Assembly: GCA_946887065.1 (NCBI GenBank)
Contig: CAMPKL010000015.1
Span: 1 to 17,050, forward strand
DNA: 17,050 nucleotides
Reading direction: 5' to 3'
Source of the DNA: an uncultured Bryobacterales bacterium
GTDB lineage: Bacteria; Acidobacteriota; Terriglobia; Bryobacterales; UBA6623
Positions 1 through 7,760 of the stretch are shown one piece after another. The translations under genes and the position numbers were made by a program. How positions within the stretch are numbered: the first letter of the stretch is position 1; every line of letters begins with the position of its first letter. The notes under the pieces are model-generated. The model was given only the letters and a program-made list of their open reading frames with translations, made no database searches and was not told the DNA's origin.

Positions 1-188
1 TCCATAATCCCGTCGCCGTCGAAGTCGCCGATGGCGATGGCGAAACCGAGGCTGTCGTTGTTCTCGGCGGCGTCGGGCAAATCTTCGAAGCCTTGCTGCC
101 AATATTGGTTGCCGTTGGCCGTGAGTTGGGCGAGGACCACGGAGGGCAACAGGAGAGCGAGGATAAGCGGCAGGGATCGGAAGGACAT
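1..188 (-). CDS. Secreted FG-GAP/VCBS-repeat-type protein, N-terminal fragment (runs off the window)
   Basis: Only the first 62 codons are present; the gene continues past position 1. It starts at ATG 188-186. Residues 1-20 form a clear signal peptide: one Arg, then a run of Leu/Ile/Val/Pro, with a probable signal-peptidase I site at VLA|Q. After a Gln/Asn/Asp-rich stretch comes AIAIGDFDGDG. This is the calcium-binding DxDxDG loop that opens FG-GAP/VCBS blades of integrin-like beta-propellers. From the family, I infer an exported protein that folds as a calcium-stabilised propeller, perhaps for adhesion or binding outside the cell; the true substrate cannot be read from 62 residues. No Shine-Dalgarno sequence precedes the ATG, and a candidate promoter (196-225) would place the transcript start almost on the start codon. 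The reading frame, signal peptide and motif agree, so the gene call is firm while the family call is moderate. Confidence 0.75.
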   Translation of the reverse strand, partial: MSFRSLPLILALLLPSVVLAQLTANGNQYWQQGFEDLPDAAENNDSLGFAIAIGDFDGDGIM

Positions 189-195
189 TGAATTG

Positions 196-225
196 ACGCT
201 AGCGGTCGAACTCCGTCGGGGTCAA
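196..225 (-). promoter_or_regulatory. Candidate sigma70-type promoter of the FG-GAP gene
   Basis: On the minus strand TTGACC (225-220) is followed after 18 bases by TAGCGT (201-196). The -35 box is good and the -10 box is weak (3 of 6). The predicted transcript start is near 189, directly at the ATG at 188, so a nearly leaderless mRNA would result. This would fit the absence of a Shine-Dalgarno sequence. It is pattern matching only. Confidence 0.3.
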
Positions 226-298
226 GTTTGGGCAGGAATTTTGGGGGCCGGTGGAGGCAAGATCGCTCCTTTACAGTCGCGGCTCCGTTGCGCTTGGC

Positions 299-454
299 CG
301 TATGCACTGAGGGAGGAGCGAGATTACGCCGCGCGAGCGTATGCATTGAGGAAGAGCGAGATTGCGCTGCGGGACAGTGTGCATTGAGGAAGGAGCGAGA
401 TTGAGTAGGAGCGAGATTACGCTGCGGGAGCGTGTGCGGTGAGGAAGGGGCGAG
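299..454. repeat. Degenerate ~39-bp tandem repeat patch in the intergenic region
   Basis: Four imperfect head-to-tail copies of a unit reading roughly CGTATGCATTGAGGAAGGAG, then CGAGATTACGCTGCGGGAG, are visible. Copy 1 is 299-337 and copy 2 is 338-376. Copy 3 (from 377) is interrupted at about 402-406 and resumes at 407-430. Copy 4 (431-454) is truncated. The core GAGCGAGATT recurs at each copy, with point changes and small deletions. The array lies between the 3' end of the LptFG gene and the start of the FG-GAP gene, carries no credible reading frame, and has no spacers. The rest of the 189-458 gap holds only the candidate promoter and a short stretch (about 264-297) that looks like another intergenic repeat motif. 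Function is unknown. Confidence 0.75.
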
Positions 455-458
455 GCGT

Positions 459-2819
459 CTAGCTGCGGACGCGCAGGAAGAGGTAGATGCCGGAGAGGCC
501 GAAGATGAGTCCTGGAGCCCAGGCGGCCAACAGCGGGCTCATCTGATTGGCTTGCCCGAGTTTTTCGAACAGTTCGCTCAATGCGTAGAACGAAATCGCT
601 AGGACGAGGCTGAAGGCGACGGGCGCCAAGGCGCCGCGATGGCCGGTGAGCATGGCGAAGGGCACAGCGAGCAAAGCCATCGAGAAGGCGAAGAAGGGGA
701 AAGAGAACTTGCGGTACCAAAGGACGTTGAGGCCGGCCGTGGCGAAGCCGCTTTGGGTGAGATCGTCGATGTAAGCTTGCAACTCTCGCCAGTTCATCTG
801 CTGGTGGGACTTGTTCTCTTTGCGGAAGTAGTCGGGCGTTTCGAGAATGTCGCTGAATTCTCGGGTCTCGAACTGCTCGAAGCGGGCGACTTTGGAACCA
901 TCAATGTCACGGATCCAACCGTTGCGGAAGACCCAAGTCTCTTGGAGGGGATCCCATTTTGCACTCTCGGCGGAGATATGCCGGGTTAGGCGGAAGGGCT
1001 CTACACCAAGGTCGTAGACTTCAATCGGGGCCAACTCATTGTTGTCGATGTCGAAAAAGCGGTGATAGAAGACGCGGTTACGCAGACCGTAGGTCCACTG
1101 CCGATCGGGACGCAGGAAGGTGCGCGGAGGCCGCCCTTTGATTTCGTCGCGGATCTGATCCTGCACCCGATTGGCGGCCGGCAAATAGTAATAATCCATT
1201 GCGAACAGAGCGCCGCCGAAGCAGAGGGCGGCGAGCAGTACGGGCAGGGCGAGGCGATAAACGCTGATGCCGCAGGCCCGAAAAGCGGTGATTTCTTGAT
1301 TGCGTGAGAGCAAGCCGAAGCAGATCAGCGTCGCGGTCAATACGGCGAGCGGAGTGGTCTCGTAGGTCAGGAACGGCGTCAGGTAATAGATGTAAGGAAT
1401 GAACATCGCCATCTTGCCGCGCGACAACATGTCGCTGAGCAACTCGAAGAAGCTGAACACGTACCAGATCGAGACGAAGGCGGCGAGCATCGTGGCGAAG
1501 TAGAAAAAGAACGTGCGCAGAACGTAGCGGTCGGCGATGGGCAGGAAGGCATCGACCACGCCGCCGATGTCGATCGATCGCGAAGTATCGTCCACGGGCT
1601 GCTGGGCGGCGGGTTGCGAGCGGGCGGATTTTTTCACTAAGGCCGCGTATCCGCGCTTAATCGGATCGGCGATGATTGCCAGAACGTCTTTGCGATTCGG
1701 CGAGTCCAGGCGCACCGCGGCCACGACGCCGACCACGCCGAAGACGAGATTGGCGAGCCACACGGCGGGGCCGGGCGGGAGGTAGCCCTCGTCGGCGAGC
1801 GCGGCGCCTCCCAACAAGACCATCCAATATCCGAAGGCCAAGAGGATCGAAAGCACTATGCCAAGTGACTTGCCGGCTCGTTGCCCGGAGATGGCCAGCG
1901 GAATGCCGGCTAGGGGAAGCAGCAAGCAAGCGAAGGGTAAGGCGAGCCGCTGGTGGGCGAGGATGCCGGCTTCGATTCGGCGCTCTCCTTCGGACGCGGC
2001 TTGCCAAAGCTCGGCCATCTCCATTTGCTGGAAGGGCCGGTCGGAGGAGCGAAAGGTATCCGGCGCCGCCTCGATGACTTGGTCACTAAAAGTGGCGGCG
2101 GCGATCTGGTAGTCCTGGGGATCAGACGAACTCTCGTAGGTGATGGCGCTGGGCAAGTGGAGTTGAATCCGGTCTTGGTCCGGCAAGGGGATGACGGTGG
2201 CTTCCGGCGCAATAGTGATGCGCGGGCCATCGGATGGGGCGCGTACTTGGCCGATCTTGACGCTTGTTGCCGAGGATCTGGTGTCCGCAAGGAACATGCC
2301 GCGCCACTCGACGATGGGTCCGGGGTCGACGTCGCGGACATAGAGAACCGTCTCGGGGAACTCCTCGATGAAGACGCGAGGTTGCACCGAAGCGCTGACC
2401 TGGGAAATCCTCATTGACTCGCTGGCGGCTTGAAACTCTCTTGCGGCCCATGGGCTCAGGGTCGTAGTGACGTAGGCGTTCAATATCGCTCCGAGGAGAC
2501 AGAAGATCATGACCGGCGCGATGACGACGCGGGTGGGGATGCCGGCAGCGCGGATCGCAATGATCTCGCCGTCGGACGACAATCGGCCGAGGCCCAACAG
2601 GACGCCGAGTAAAACGCCCATGGGGACCGTATAGGGGAGGGACTGGGGTAGGGTAAGCAGAAACAGACGGCCGATTTGGGAGGGCGAGACGGAGGCGCGA
2701 ACGAGCAACTCCATCACCGTCCCGATCTGGTTGAGGAAAAGAACGAAGGTAAAGAGAACCGCGCCGATCAGGGAACCGATCAGAATCTCGCGGAGGACGT
2801 AACGAAAAAGGAGGGTCAC
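459..2819 (-). CDS. Fused LptF-LptG lipopolysaccharide ABC-transporter permease
   Basis: This 786-residue protein contains two complete YjgP/YjgQ permease units in one chain. Unit 1 (about 1-371) has membrane segments near 9-31, 52-79 and 98-118, a periplasmic beta-rich (jellyroll) part at about 125-250, then segments near 290-311, 317-342 and 350-370. A polar linker (about 372-424) follows. Unit 2 (about 425-786) repeats the plan, with segments near 432-458, 476-505, 521-541, 703-724, 730-751 and 762-783 around a second jellyroll (about 560-670). In the family, LptF and LptG are separate ~360-residue inner-membrane proteins. With the LptB ATPase they extract LPS from the inner membrane and pass it to LptC/LptA. 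Each half matches that length, so this is a fusion and not a readthrough error. The start is GTG 2819-2817 with a weak ribosome site. No lptA, lptB or lptC is in the window. A TACAAT box lies just upstream. Confidence 0.9.
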   Translation of the reverse strand: MTLLFRYVLREILIGSLIGAVLFTFVLFLNQIGTVMELLVRASVSPSQIGRLFLLTLPQSLPYTVPMGVLLGVLLGLGRLSSDGEIIAIRAAGIPTRVVIAPVMIFCLLGAILNAYVTTTLSPWAAREFQAASESMRISQVSASVQPRVFIEEFPETVLYVRDVDPGPIVEWRGMFLADTRSSATSVKIGQVRAPSDGPRITIAPEATVIPLPDQDRIQLHLPSAITYESSSDPQDYQIAAATFSDQVIEAAPDTFRSSDRPFQQMEMAELWQAASEGERRIEAGILAHQRLALPFACLLLPLAGIPLAISGQRAGKSLGIVLSILLAFGYWMVLLGGAALADEGYLPPGPAVWLANLVFGVVGVVAAVRLDSPNRKDVLAIIADPIKRGYAALVKKSARSQPAAQQPVDDTSRSIDIGGVVDAFLPIADRYVLRTFFFYFATMLAAFVSIWYVFSFFELLSDMLSRGKMAMFIPYIYYLTPFLTYETTPLAVLTATLICFGLLSRNQEITAFRACGISVYRLALPVLLAALCFGGALFAMDYYYLPAANRVQDQIRDEIKGRPPRTFLRPDRQWTYGLRNRVFYHRFFDIDNNELAPIEVYDLGVEPFRLTRHISAESAKWDPLQETWVFRNGWIRDIDGSKVARFEQFETREFSDILETPDYFRKENKSHQQMNWRELQAYIDDLTQSGFATAGLNVLWYRKFSFPFFAFSMALLAVPFAMLTGHRGALAPVAFSLVLAISFYALSELFEKLGQANQMSPLLAAWAPGLIFGLSGIYLFLRVRS

Positions 2820-2840
2820 CGGGATCTACGGCTGCCTTGA

Positions 2841-2846
2841 ATTGTA
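2841..2846 (-). promoter_or_regulatory. Possible -10 box for the LptF-LptG gene
   Basis: Minus-strand TACAAT (5 of 6 to consensus) lies 21 bases before the GTG start, which would give a 5' leader of about 15 bases. No convincing -35 hexamer is found at 16-19 bases spacing, so the call is weak. The remaining 2847-3077 gap shows no gene, tRNA or strong hairpin. Confidence 0.28.
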
Positions 2847-3077
2847 GCGAATCGGGGTCGTTCACCTGCTACCGGGGCTGCGCGTGATGGAGTTACGGCA
2901 TGCTATCTTATGGAACAAGTTGGCTCTCTAAGCCATCCCGGCCGCGATAGCACGCCGCTGGGGGTCATCAGGTTTCACACATGCGGCTTGGCGTGACTGG
3001 TTGCGAAGAAATCGCGACGCAGGACCCAGCCCTAGGGGTGCATTTTCAGTCCGGGCTTCGAGAAAGGGACGCAGGAT

Positions 3078-3734
3078 ATGAGCAAGGTCAAGATTATCGG
3101 GCATCGAGGCGCGGCGAACCACACGGAGAACACGATTCCGTCATTCGAGAGCGCCCTGGAGCAAAAAGTTGACGGAATTGAGTTGGACGTTCGCGCCAGC
3201 AGCGACGGCAAATTGGTGGTGATCCACGATTCCGTGGTCGGCGAGCATTCGGTGAAAGCGACGCCGTATGAAATGTTCAAGAAGCTGCCCAACGGCTACG
3301 AGGCGCCGTTGCTGGAAGACGTCCTGAAGAAGTTCGGCAAGAAAACCTTCCTGGATATCGAACTGAAGCACGACGGGATCGAAGAGGCCGCCGTGGCGCT
3401 AATCAAACGCTACTGCAACCCCGAAAAGACCATGATTTCGGGGTTCGATGTGGACGGGCTGACCAAAGTTCATGAACTGCTGCCGGAGTTGCAGCTGGGG
3501 TACATCTACAATCGGACCCAAGATGAAGGGGCGCGCCACAACTGTCCGATCGACGTGGTGATTCCCCAGTTCCGTCTGGCGTCTCGCGAACTAATCGAAG
3601 AAGTCCACGACGAAGGCTTGCTCGTTTGGGCTTGGACGGTCAACGAAGAAGAGGAAGTGCGGCGGCTGGTGAACCTCGGCGTGGACGGTTTGATTACGGA
3701 CCATCCGGACAAGGTGAGAGCCTGGCTAGCCTAG
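3078..3734 (+). CDS. Glycerophosphodiester phosphodiesterase (UgpQ/GDPD family)
   Basis: This 218-residue single-domain protein has no signal peptide, so it is probably cytoplasmic. The GDPD signature is complete: HRG at 9-11 with catalytic His9, the ENT segment with Glu17, the ELDV metal site with Glu35 and Asp37, the second catalytic His50 in VVIHD, and the third metal ligand Glu95 in LDIELK. The C-terminal VWAWTVN (near 190) and GVDGLITDHPD are also typical. The family hydrolyses glycerophosphodiesters to sn-glycerol 3-phosphate and an alcohol, with Ca2+ or Mg2+. This recovers glycerol phosphate from phospholipid breakdown. The size is normal for bacterial UgpQ-like enzymes (about 220-250). 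The start is ATG 3078-3080, with purine-rich AAAGGGA eight bases upstream. The gene stands alone on the plus strand and runs head-on into the BON gene with 10 bases between the two stop codons. The preceding 258 bases contain no clear promoter. Confidence 0.92.
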   Translation: MSKVKIIGHRGAANHTENTIPSFESALEQKVDGIELDVRASSDGKLVVIHDSVVGEHSVKATPYEMFKKLPNGYEAPLLEDVLKKFGKKTFLDIELKHDGIEEAAVALIKRYCNPEKTMISGFDVDGLTKVHELLPELQLGYIYNRTQDEGARHNCPIDVVIPQFRLASRELIEEVHDEGLLVWAWTVNEEEEVRRLVNLGVDGLITDHPDKVRAWLA

Positions 3735-3744
3735 GGCCTCAGAC

Positions 3745-4035
3745 TCACTGACGGATTTCAACGCGATTGTCGATTTCGCGCACGCCTTTGACCTTCTTGA
3801 CGACTTTGTCGACGCGCTTCTGCAGTTTTTCGTTTTCGACGAAGCCGGTGACGGTCACTTTGCCGTCCGTCACGGTGATTTGCAGGGGCCTGGCGCCGAG
3901 TTGAGGATCGGTCACGAGGCGGCGATTGACCTGATCGAATAATTGGTCATCGGAAATGGGCTCATCCGCGGCGAACGCCGAACTCACAACGGCGAACCAC
4001 ACGACCAAGCATCGTCTGCGGGCGAATCTAGTCAC
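3745..4035 (-). CDS. Exported BON-domain protein
   Basis: This is a small protein of 96 residues. Residues 1-22 form a signal peptide (Arg-rich n-region, hydrophobic core, SAFA|AD cleavage site), so the mature protein is periplasmic. Residues 29-95 form one BON domain. Visible hallmarks are the initial helix with a VNRRL segment, the ITVTDGKVTVTGFVENE strand-turn-strand with its conserved Gly, and the terminal VKGVREIDNRVEI. BON domains occur in OsmY-like stress proteins, secretins and mechanosensitive channels and are thought to bind phospholipid surfaces; the role here is unknown. The start is GTG 4035-4033. The ATG at 4040 is out of frame and meets a stop at once. The gene follows era by 41 bases on the same strand and is probably the last gene of the phoH transcript. 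No terminator hairpin is visible before the convergent GDPD gene. Confidence 0.85.
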   Translation of the reverse strand: MTRFARRRCLVVWFAVVSSAFAADEPISDDQLFDQVNRRLVTDPQLGARPLQITVTDGKVTVTGFVENEKLQKRVDKVVKKVKGVREIDNRVEIRQ

Positions 4036-4076
4036 AGCATTATCCTAACGAAGCTGCCAGGATTCCGCTGAGCGAA

Positions 4077-4973
4077 CTACTCGCCCATCGAAAAGCGATA
4101 GCGATCGAGCGAACGAATGAAGCTTTGCTGGTCGCGCCATTTCGGTTTGACCTTGATGAAAATTTCGAGGAAGACCTTCTTGCCGAAGCGCAATTCCAAA
4201 GACTCGCGGGCGAGAGTGGCGATCTGTTTCATCTTGAGTCCCTTTTCGCCCAGCAGAATCGCCTTTTGGCCGGTGCGCTCGACGTAGACGGTCGCCGATA
4301 GACGCAGCAGTTTGTGGGTTTCTTTCCACTGGTCGATGACGACGGTGGTGGAGTGCGGGACCTCTTGCTCGGACTCGTAGAGGATGCGTTCGCGAATCAG
4401 CTCCGCGGCCATGAAGCGTTCGGGCTGATCGGTGATGAAATCTTCCGGGTAGAAGGCGGGCGCCTCGGGCAACCGATCGAAGATCAGCTTGACGAGGGTG
4501 TCGACGCCCTCGCCGGTGAGGGCTGATATCGGCAGGTACTCGTCAAAGGCGAACATCTCTTGCAACTCGGCGATACGCGGCAGCAGTTCGTTCTTGTTGC
4601 GCAGCCGGTCGACTTTGTTGAGGCAGAGGATCGCGGGGATGCCGGCCCGCGCCGCGGTTTCGACGGCGGCGCGATCGCCTGGGCCGGTAGGCTTGGTTGC
4701 GTCGACGACGACGATCAGGGCGTGACAACCGTCAGCGGCGCGGTCGACCTCGCGCATCATCCGGCGGCCGAGTTCTTGTTTGGGGATGTGGATGCCGGGG
4801 GAGTCGACAAAAACGATTTGGCCTTCAGGACGGGTGACGATCCCTTGAATCGCATCGCGTGTCGTCTGCGCCTTGGGGCTGACGATGGCGATCTTGGTGC
4901 CGACCAAGGAATTAACCAGCGTGGATTTGCCGACATTGGGCCGGCCTAATACTGCGACGAATCCGGACTTCAC
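4077..4973 (-). CDS. era: GTPase Era
   Basis: This 298-residue protein has the family's normal length (about 300). The N-terminal GTPase domain shows G1 GRPNVGKS (10-17), the switch region with TTRD (37-40), G3 DSPG (57-60), G4 NKVD (119-122) and G5 SALTGEG (150-156). The C-terminal KH domain (about 200-298) includes ILLGEKGLKMKQIA with its GxxG loop, and the typical VKPKWRD segment. Era binds the 3' end of 16S rRNA and helps 30S subunit maturation, coupling ribosome assembly to growth. The start is GTG 4973-4971, one base after the stop of the CorC-like gene (TAA 4977-4975), so translation is almost certainly coupled. The neighbourhood phoH-ybeY-corC-era, all connected to rRNA or ribosome processing, supports the assignment. 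All key residues are intact. Confidence 0.96.
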   Translation of the reverse strand: MKSGFVAVLGRPNVGKSTLVNSLVGTKIAIVSPKAQTTRDAIQGIVTRPEGQIVFVDSPGIHIPKQELGRRMMREVDRAADGCHALIVVVDATKPTGPGDRAAVETAARAGIPAILCLNKVDRLRNKNELLPRIAELQEMFAFDEYLPISALTGEGVDTLVKLIFDRLPEAPAFYPEDFITDQPERFMAAELIRERILYESEQEVPHSTTVVIDQWKETHKLLRLSATVYVERTGQKAILLGEKGLKMKQIATLARESLELRFGKKVFLEIFIKVKPKWRDQQSFIRSLDRYRFSMGE

Positions 4974-4974
4974 G

Positions 4975-6255
4975 TTAATCCTCTACACCTTCGGATTTTT
5001 CGACGGCTTGGGGAGCCGTTCTGCGGACGCGCACGGTGCGAACGCGGCGGCTGTCGGAGCTGAGGACTTCGACGGAGATGCCGTCGACGACGAGTACGGC
5101 GCCGGGCGCGGGCACTTGTCCCAGGTACTCGCAGACGAGGCCGCCGATAGTGGTCGACTCCGTTTCCTCACCCGGCACGAAGCCCACCAGTTCTTCGAGG
5201 CGGTCGAGGTCCAGATTGCCGGACGAGACGATGGATTTGTCGGGATATTCGACGACATCGCGGCTGGGCTCGGATTCGTCACGAATTTCGCCGACGATCT
5301 CTTCGATCATGTCTTCCATGGTGACGAGTCCGGCGGTCTGGCCGTACTCGTCGACCACGATGACCATTTGCGCATTGGTGTCTTGCAGTTCGCGGACGAG
5401 CTCGCGGATGGGTTTGGTCTCGGGAACGAGAGCGAGCGGGCGGACGAGGTCGCGGACCAGCATGGTCTGGCGGCGGTCTTGTTCGATCTCAAGCGTGTCT
5501 CGGCTATGAACGAAGCCGAGGACGTTATCGATGGTTTCTTCGTAGACGGGAATGCGGGAATGTTCCTCTTCGATGAGCAGCTGGCGCAGTTCCTCAACGG
5601 TGGAGCGGGCTTCAATGGCGATGATACGGGGCCGGGCGGTCATGACTTCGCGCACAGTCTTATCGCCGAAGTCGACGACGGACTGGATGAGCTTGCGGTC
5701 TTCTTCCTCGAAGAGCCCTTCTTCTTGTCCGGCATCGAGCAAGGCGTCTAGTTCAGAGCCTTCGTCGAGTTCGGCATCGTCGGCGCTGCCGTTGCCTAAC
5801 TCGGCGACCGAGGCGACGAAGCTAGTGAGCAGGACGAAGGGGTGAATCGCCCACGACAGAACGCGGGCGATTGGGACGAAAGGCATCGCCCAACGGCCGG
5901 AAGTCCGCGTGATGAGCAGATTCGGAACGATGTGGGCGAACAACAGCATGGACCCCAGGGTGGTCAGCAGCGCCTCGGCGACCGTGGCGAGAGTAATCCC
6001 GTCGGCGGCCGCCAGTAGCGTAGCGTCGGCCGTCAGCAGGATCAGGCTTGTTTGCCGCACGAGCGAGTAGCCCCGGACGCCCTCCCGCGCCGAGACCTTC
6101 AATCGCGGCAGAACGTGCTCTTGGGAGTAATCGAGCGCCCGCGCCTCGGCGTGCGGACGCAACCGAAGCGACTCGATATACAGCGTGCTGAGGTAAGAGG
6201 AGAGAATCAACACGCCGCACAACACGACGCCGATGGCGATTTCGAGGGCGATCAC
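4975..6255 (-). CDS. CorC/HlyC-family CBS-domain membrane protein with divergent DUF21 region
   Basis: This is a 426-residue protein. Residues 1-22, about 68-118 and about 125-150 are hydrophobic and take the place of the DUF21/CNNM membrane domain. An acidic linker (151-190) leads to paired CBS domains: CBS1 about 203-262, beginning VREVMTARP and including SRIPVYEE, and CBS2 about 267-325, with MVIVVDEYGQTAGLVTMEDM. A CorC_HlyC (transporter-associated) domain follows at about 335-412. Family members are implicated in Mg2+/Co2+ efflux, with CBS domains sensing ATP-Mg. The membrane part is unusual: the normally conserved E-x-x-P-K motif reads HIVPN (108-112), so ion transport by this copy is uncertain. 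The start is GTG 6255-6253, which overlaps the ybeY stop (GTGA). The stop lies one base before era. A hemolysin function, as the family name might suggest, should not be assumed. Confidence 0.88.
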   Translation of the reverse strand: MIALEIAIGVVLCGVLILSSYLSTLYIESLRLRPHAEARALDYSQEHVLPRLKVSAREGVRGYSLVRQTSLILLTADATLLAAADGITLATVAEALLTTLGSMLLFAHIVPNLLITRTSGRWAMPFVPIARVLSWAIHPFVLLTSFVASVAELGNGSADDAELDEGSELDALLDAGQEEGLFEEEDRKLIQSVVDFGDKTVREVMTARPRIIAIEARSTVEELRQLLIEEEHSRIPVYEETIDNVLGFVHSRDTLEIEQDRRQTMLVRDLVRPLALVPETKPIRELVRELQDTNAQMVIVVDEYGQTAGLVTMEDMIEEIVGEIRDESEPSRDVVEYPDKSIVSSGNLDLDRLEELVGFVPGEETESTTIGGLVCEYLGQVPAPGAVLVVDGISVEVLSSDSRRVRTVRVRRTAPQAVEKSEGVED

Positions 6256-6707
6256 GAGCGGGCCCTCTCGATCAGTCCGCTGGGCAGTCCGTAACGCTTG
6301 CGCAGCTTGGTTTCGCGGGCGCCCATCCGGCCGTTGTCGGTCTCGTGATCGTAGCCGAGCAGATGCAGGAGCCCGTGTAATGCCAATGTTTTCAGTTCGT
6401 CTTCCACACTGAGGCCGTAGCGCGCGGCTTGCGCTTGAGCGCGGCCGGCGGAGATCAAAATATCGCCGAGCCTGCCGTCCTCGCCGTCCGGGAATGAGAG
6501 TACGTCGGTCGTTTTCGAGATGCCGCGAAATTGACGGTTCGCCGCACGGACGGCGTCGTCGGAACTCACCAGCACAGCGAATTCGCGGCGCTGGGCCAGG
6601 TCCACCGCAAGCCGATTGAGGAAGGCGACTACCTGGGTATCGTCGATGCTAATCCTGCGTTGGCGGTTTTGGTACCAACAAGGTCCGTCGCTGGAATCTG
6701 TGCCCAT
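6252..6707 (-). CDS. ybeY: Endoribonuclease YbeY (16S rRNA 3'-end maturation)
   Basis: This 151-residue protein has the usual length for YbeY. The zinc-binding signature HGLLHLLGYDH is complete, with ligands His111, His115 and His121. The upstream conserved TDVLSFP (67-73) and GDI (81-83) segments are also present. YbeY is a single-strand-specific metal-dependent RNase needed for 16S rRNA 3'-end processing and 70S quality control. The start is ATG 6707-6705, five bases after the phoH stop. The ATG at 6720 is in another frame. The stop codon overlaps the GTG start of the CorC-like gene by four bases. No strong Shine-Dalgarno sequence is visible, so coupling to phoH translation is likely. The first ~20 residues are polar and poorly conserved, but no better internal ATG start exists. 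Confidence 0.95.
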   Translation of the reverse strand: MGTDSSDGPCWYQNRQRRISIDDTQVVAFLNRLAVDLAQRREFAVLVSSDDAVRAANRQFRGISKTTDVLSFPDGEDGRLGDILISAGRAQAQAARYGLSVEDELKTLALHGLLHLLGYDHETDNGRMGARETKLRKRYGLPSGLIERARS

Positions 6708-6712
6708 GAGCT

Positions 6713-7720
6713 CTATTCATCGGCCGGGTCAGGCTGACTTGGGTCGCTGACTCCGCCCTTGGTTGGGAATAGGCTCTTCTGATTATATCGCTCGTAGGCC
6801 CGAATGATGCGCTGGACGAGATCGTGGCGGACGACATCCCGCTCGCTGAAGTACTGGAACGAGATGCCTTCGACCTGGGGCAGGACATCGATCGCGTCCA
6901 ATAATCCGCTGCGTCTGCCGTGGGGCAGGTCAATCTGGGTGATATCGCCGGTGATGACGGCCTTCGATCCGAACCCGAGGCGGGTGATGAACATTTTCAT
7001 CTGCTCGACGGTGGTGTTTTGGGCTTCGTCGAGGATGATGAAGCTTTCGTTGAGCGAACGTCCGCGCATAAAGGCGAGCGGCGCAATCTCGATGACGTTC
7101 TTCTCGACTAGGCGCTCAATGCGCTCGGGGTCGAGCATGTCGTGGAGGGCGTCGTAGAGAGGGCGCAGATAGGGGTCGATTTTTTGTTGCAAGGTGCCGG
7201 GCAGAAATCCGAGGCGCTCGCCGGCCTCGACGGCGGGACGGGTGAGCACGATGCGGCTGACTTGTTTGCTAAGTAACTGGGAGACGGCTTGGGCGACGGC
7301 GAGATAAGTCTTGCCCGTGCCGGCGGGGCCGATGCCGAAAACCATGTCGCAACGGTCCATTGCTTCGAGGTAGCGCATCTGGTTGACGCCGCGAGGCGCC
7401 AGCTTCTTCAGTCCGACGGTTCGTTGACGGCTGCTGGCGACTAGGTTGAGGAACGAAACGCCGGGGTCTTCGCAGAGTATCCGCAGGAAGTGCTTGACGT
7501 CGCCGTTGTTGAACTTGTGACCCTCGCGCACGAGCGTGTCGTAGTCGTTGAGGATGTCGCGGACGCGTTCCAGCGAGGCAGGTTCGCCGGTAATCTCGAG
7601 AGCGTTCTCGAGGAGCAGGGTTTTTACGTCAAGCGAGGACTCAAGAAAACGGATGTTTTCGTCATGCGTGCCGAAGAGGGGTTCGATTCCTTTGGTGAGG
7701 CTGACTTGTATCGTTGCCAA
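6713..7720 (-). CDS. PhoH-family ATPase (PhoH-like/YbeZ type)
   Basis: This 335-residue protein matches the typical size of PhoH-like/YbeZ proteins. An N-terminal region (1-100) is followed by the P-loop NTPase. Walker A is GPAGTGKT (131-138). The family motif [15 protein letters not shown] lies at 161-175. Walker B is IILDEAQN (228-235), and the sensor-like [12 protein letters not shown] lies at 255-266. The protein is cytoplasmic; the family is linked to RNA metabolism and functions with YbeY, but the biochemical role is incompletely defined. The start is TTG 7720-7718. An in-frame TAA two codons upstream excludes a longer protein, and no ATG or GTG lies in a sensible place downstream, so TTG is the likely start. 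There is no Shine-Dalgarno sequence. The gene heads the phoH-ybeY-corC-era-BON run and is preceded by a strong-looking promoter (7761-7789). Confidence 0.94.
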   Translation of the reverse strand: MATIQVSLTKGIEPLFGTHDENIRFLESSLDVKTLLLENALEITGEPASLERVRDILNDYDTLVREGHKFNNGDVKHFLRILCEDPGVSFLNLVASSRQRTVGLKKLAPRGVNQMRYLEAMDRCDMVFGIGPAGTGKTYLAVAQAVSQLLSKQVSRIVLTRPAVEAGERLGFLPGTLQQKIDPYLRPLYDALHDMLDPERIERLVEKNVIEIAPLAFMRGRSLNESFIILDEAQNTTVEQMKMFITRLGFGSKAVITGDITQIDLPHGRRSGLLDAIDVLPQVEGISFQYFSERDVVRHDLVQRIIRAYERYNQKSLFPTKGGVSDPSQPDPADE

Positions 7721-7760
7721 GATTTACGAAGCGCTGGTCAAACAGTTGCTTCTTGACCCG

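Noticed and set aside
299..454. Possible CRISPR array
   Set aside because: Units are directly adjacent with no unique spacers, they vary along their length, and no cas gene is nearby.
2998..3018. Hairpin TTGCGA/TCGCGA upstream of the GDPD gene
   Set aside because: It is a six-pair stem including a G-T pair, with no T-run and no clear positional logic; likely chance.
2928..3122. 64-residue frame on the minus strand upstream of the GDPD gene
   Set aside because: It overlaps the GDPD start, has no ribosome site or motif, and is consistent with chance in GC-rich DNA.
4873..5751. 292-residue open frame on the plus strand
   Set aside because: It is antisense to the CorC-like gene and to the start of era, is Asp/Gly-rich as expected from reversed codons, and matches no family.
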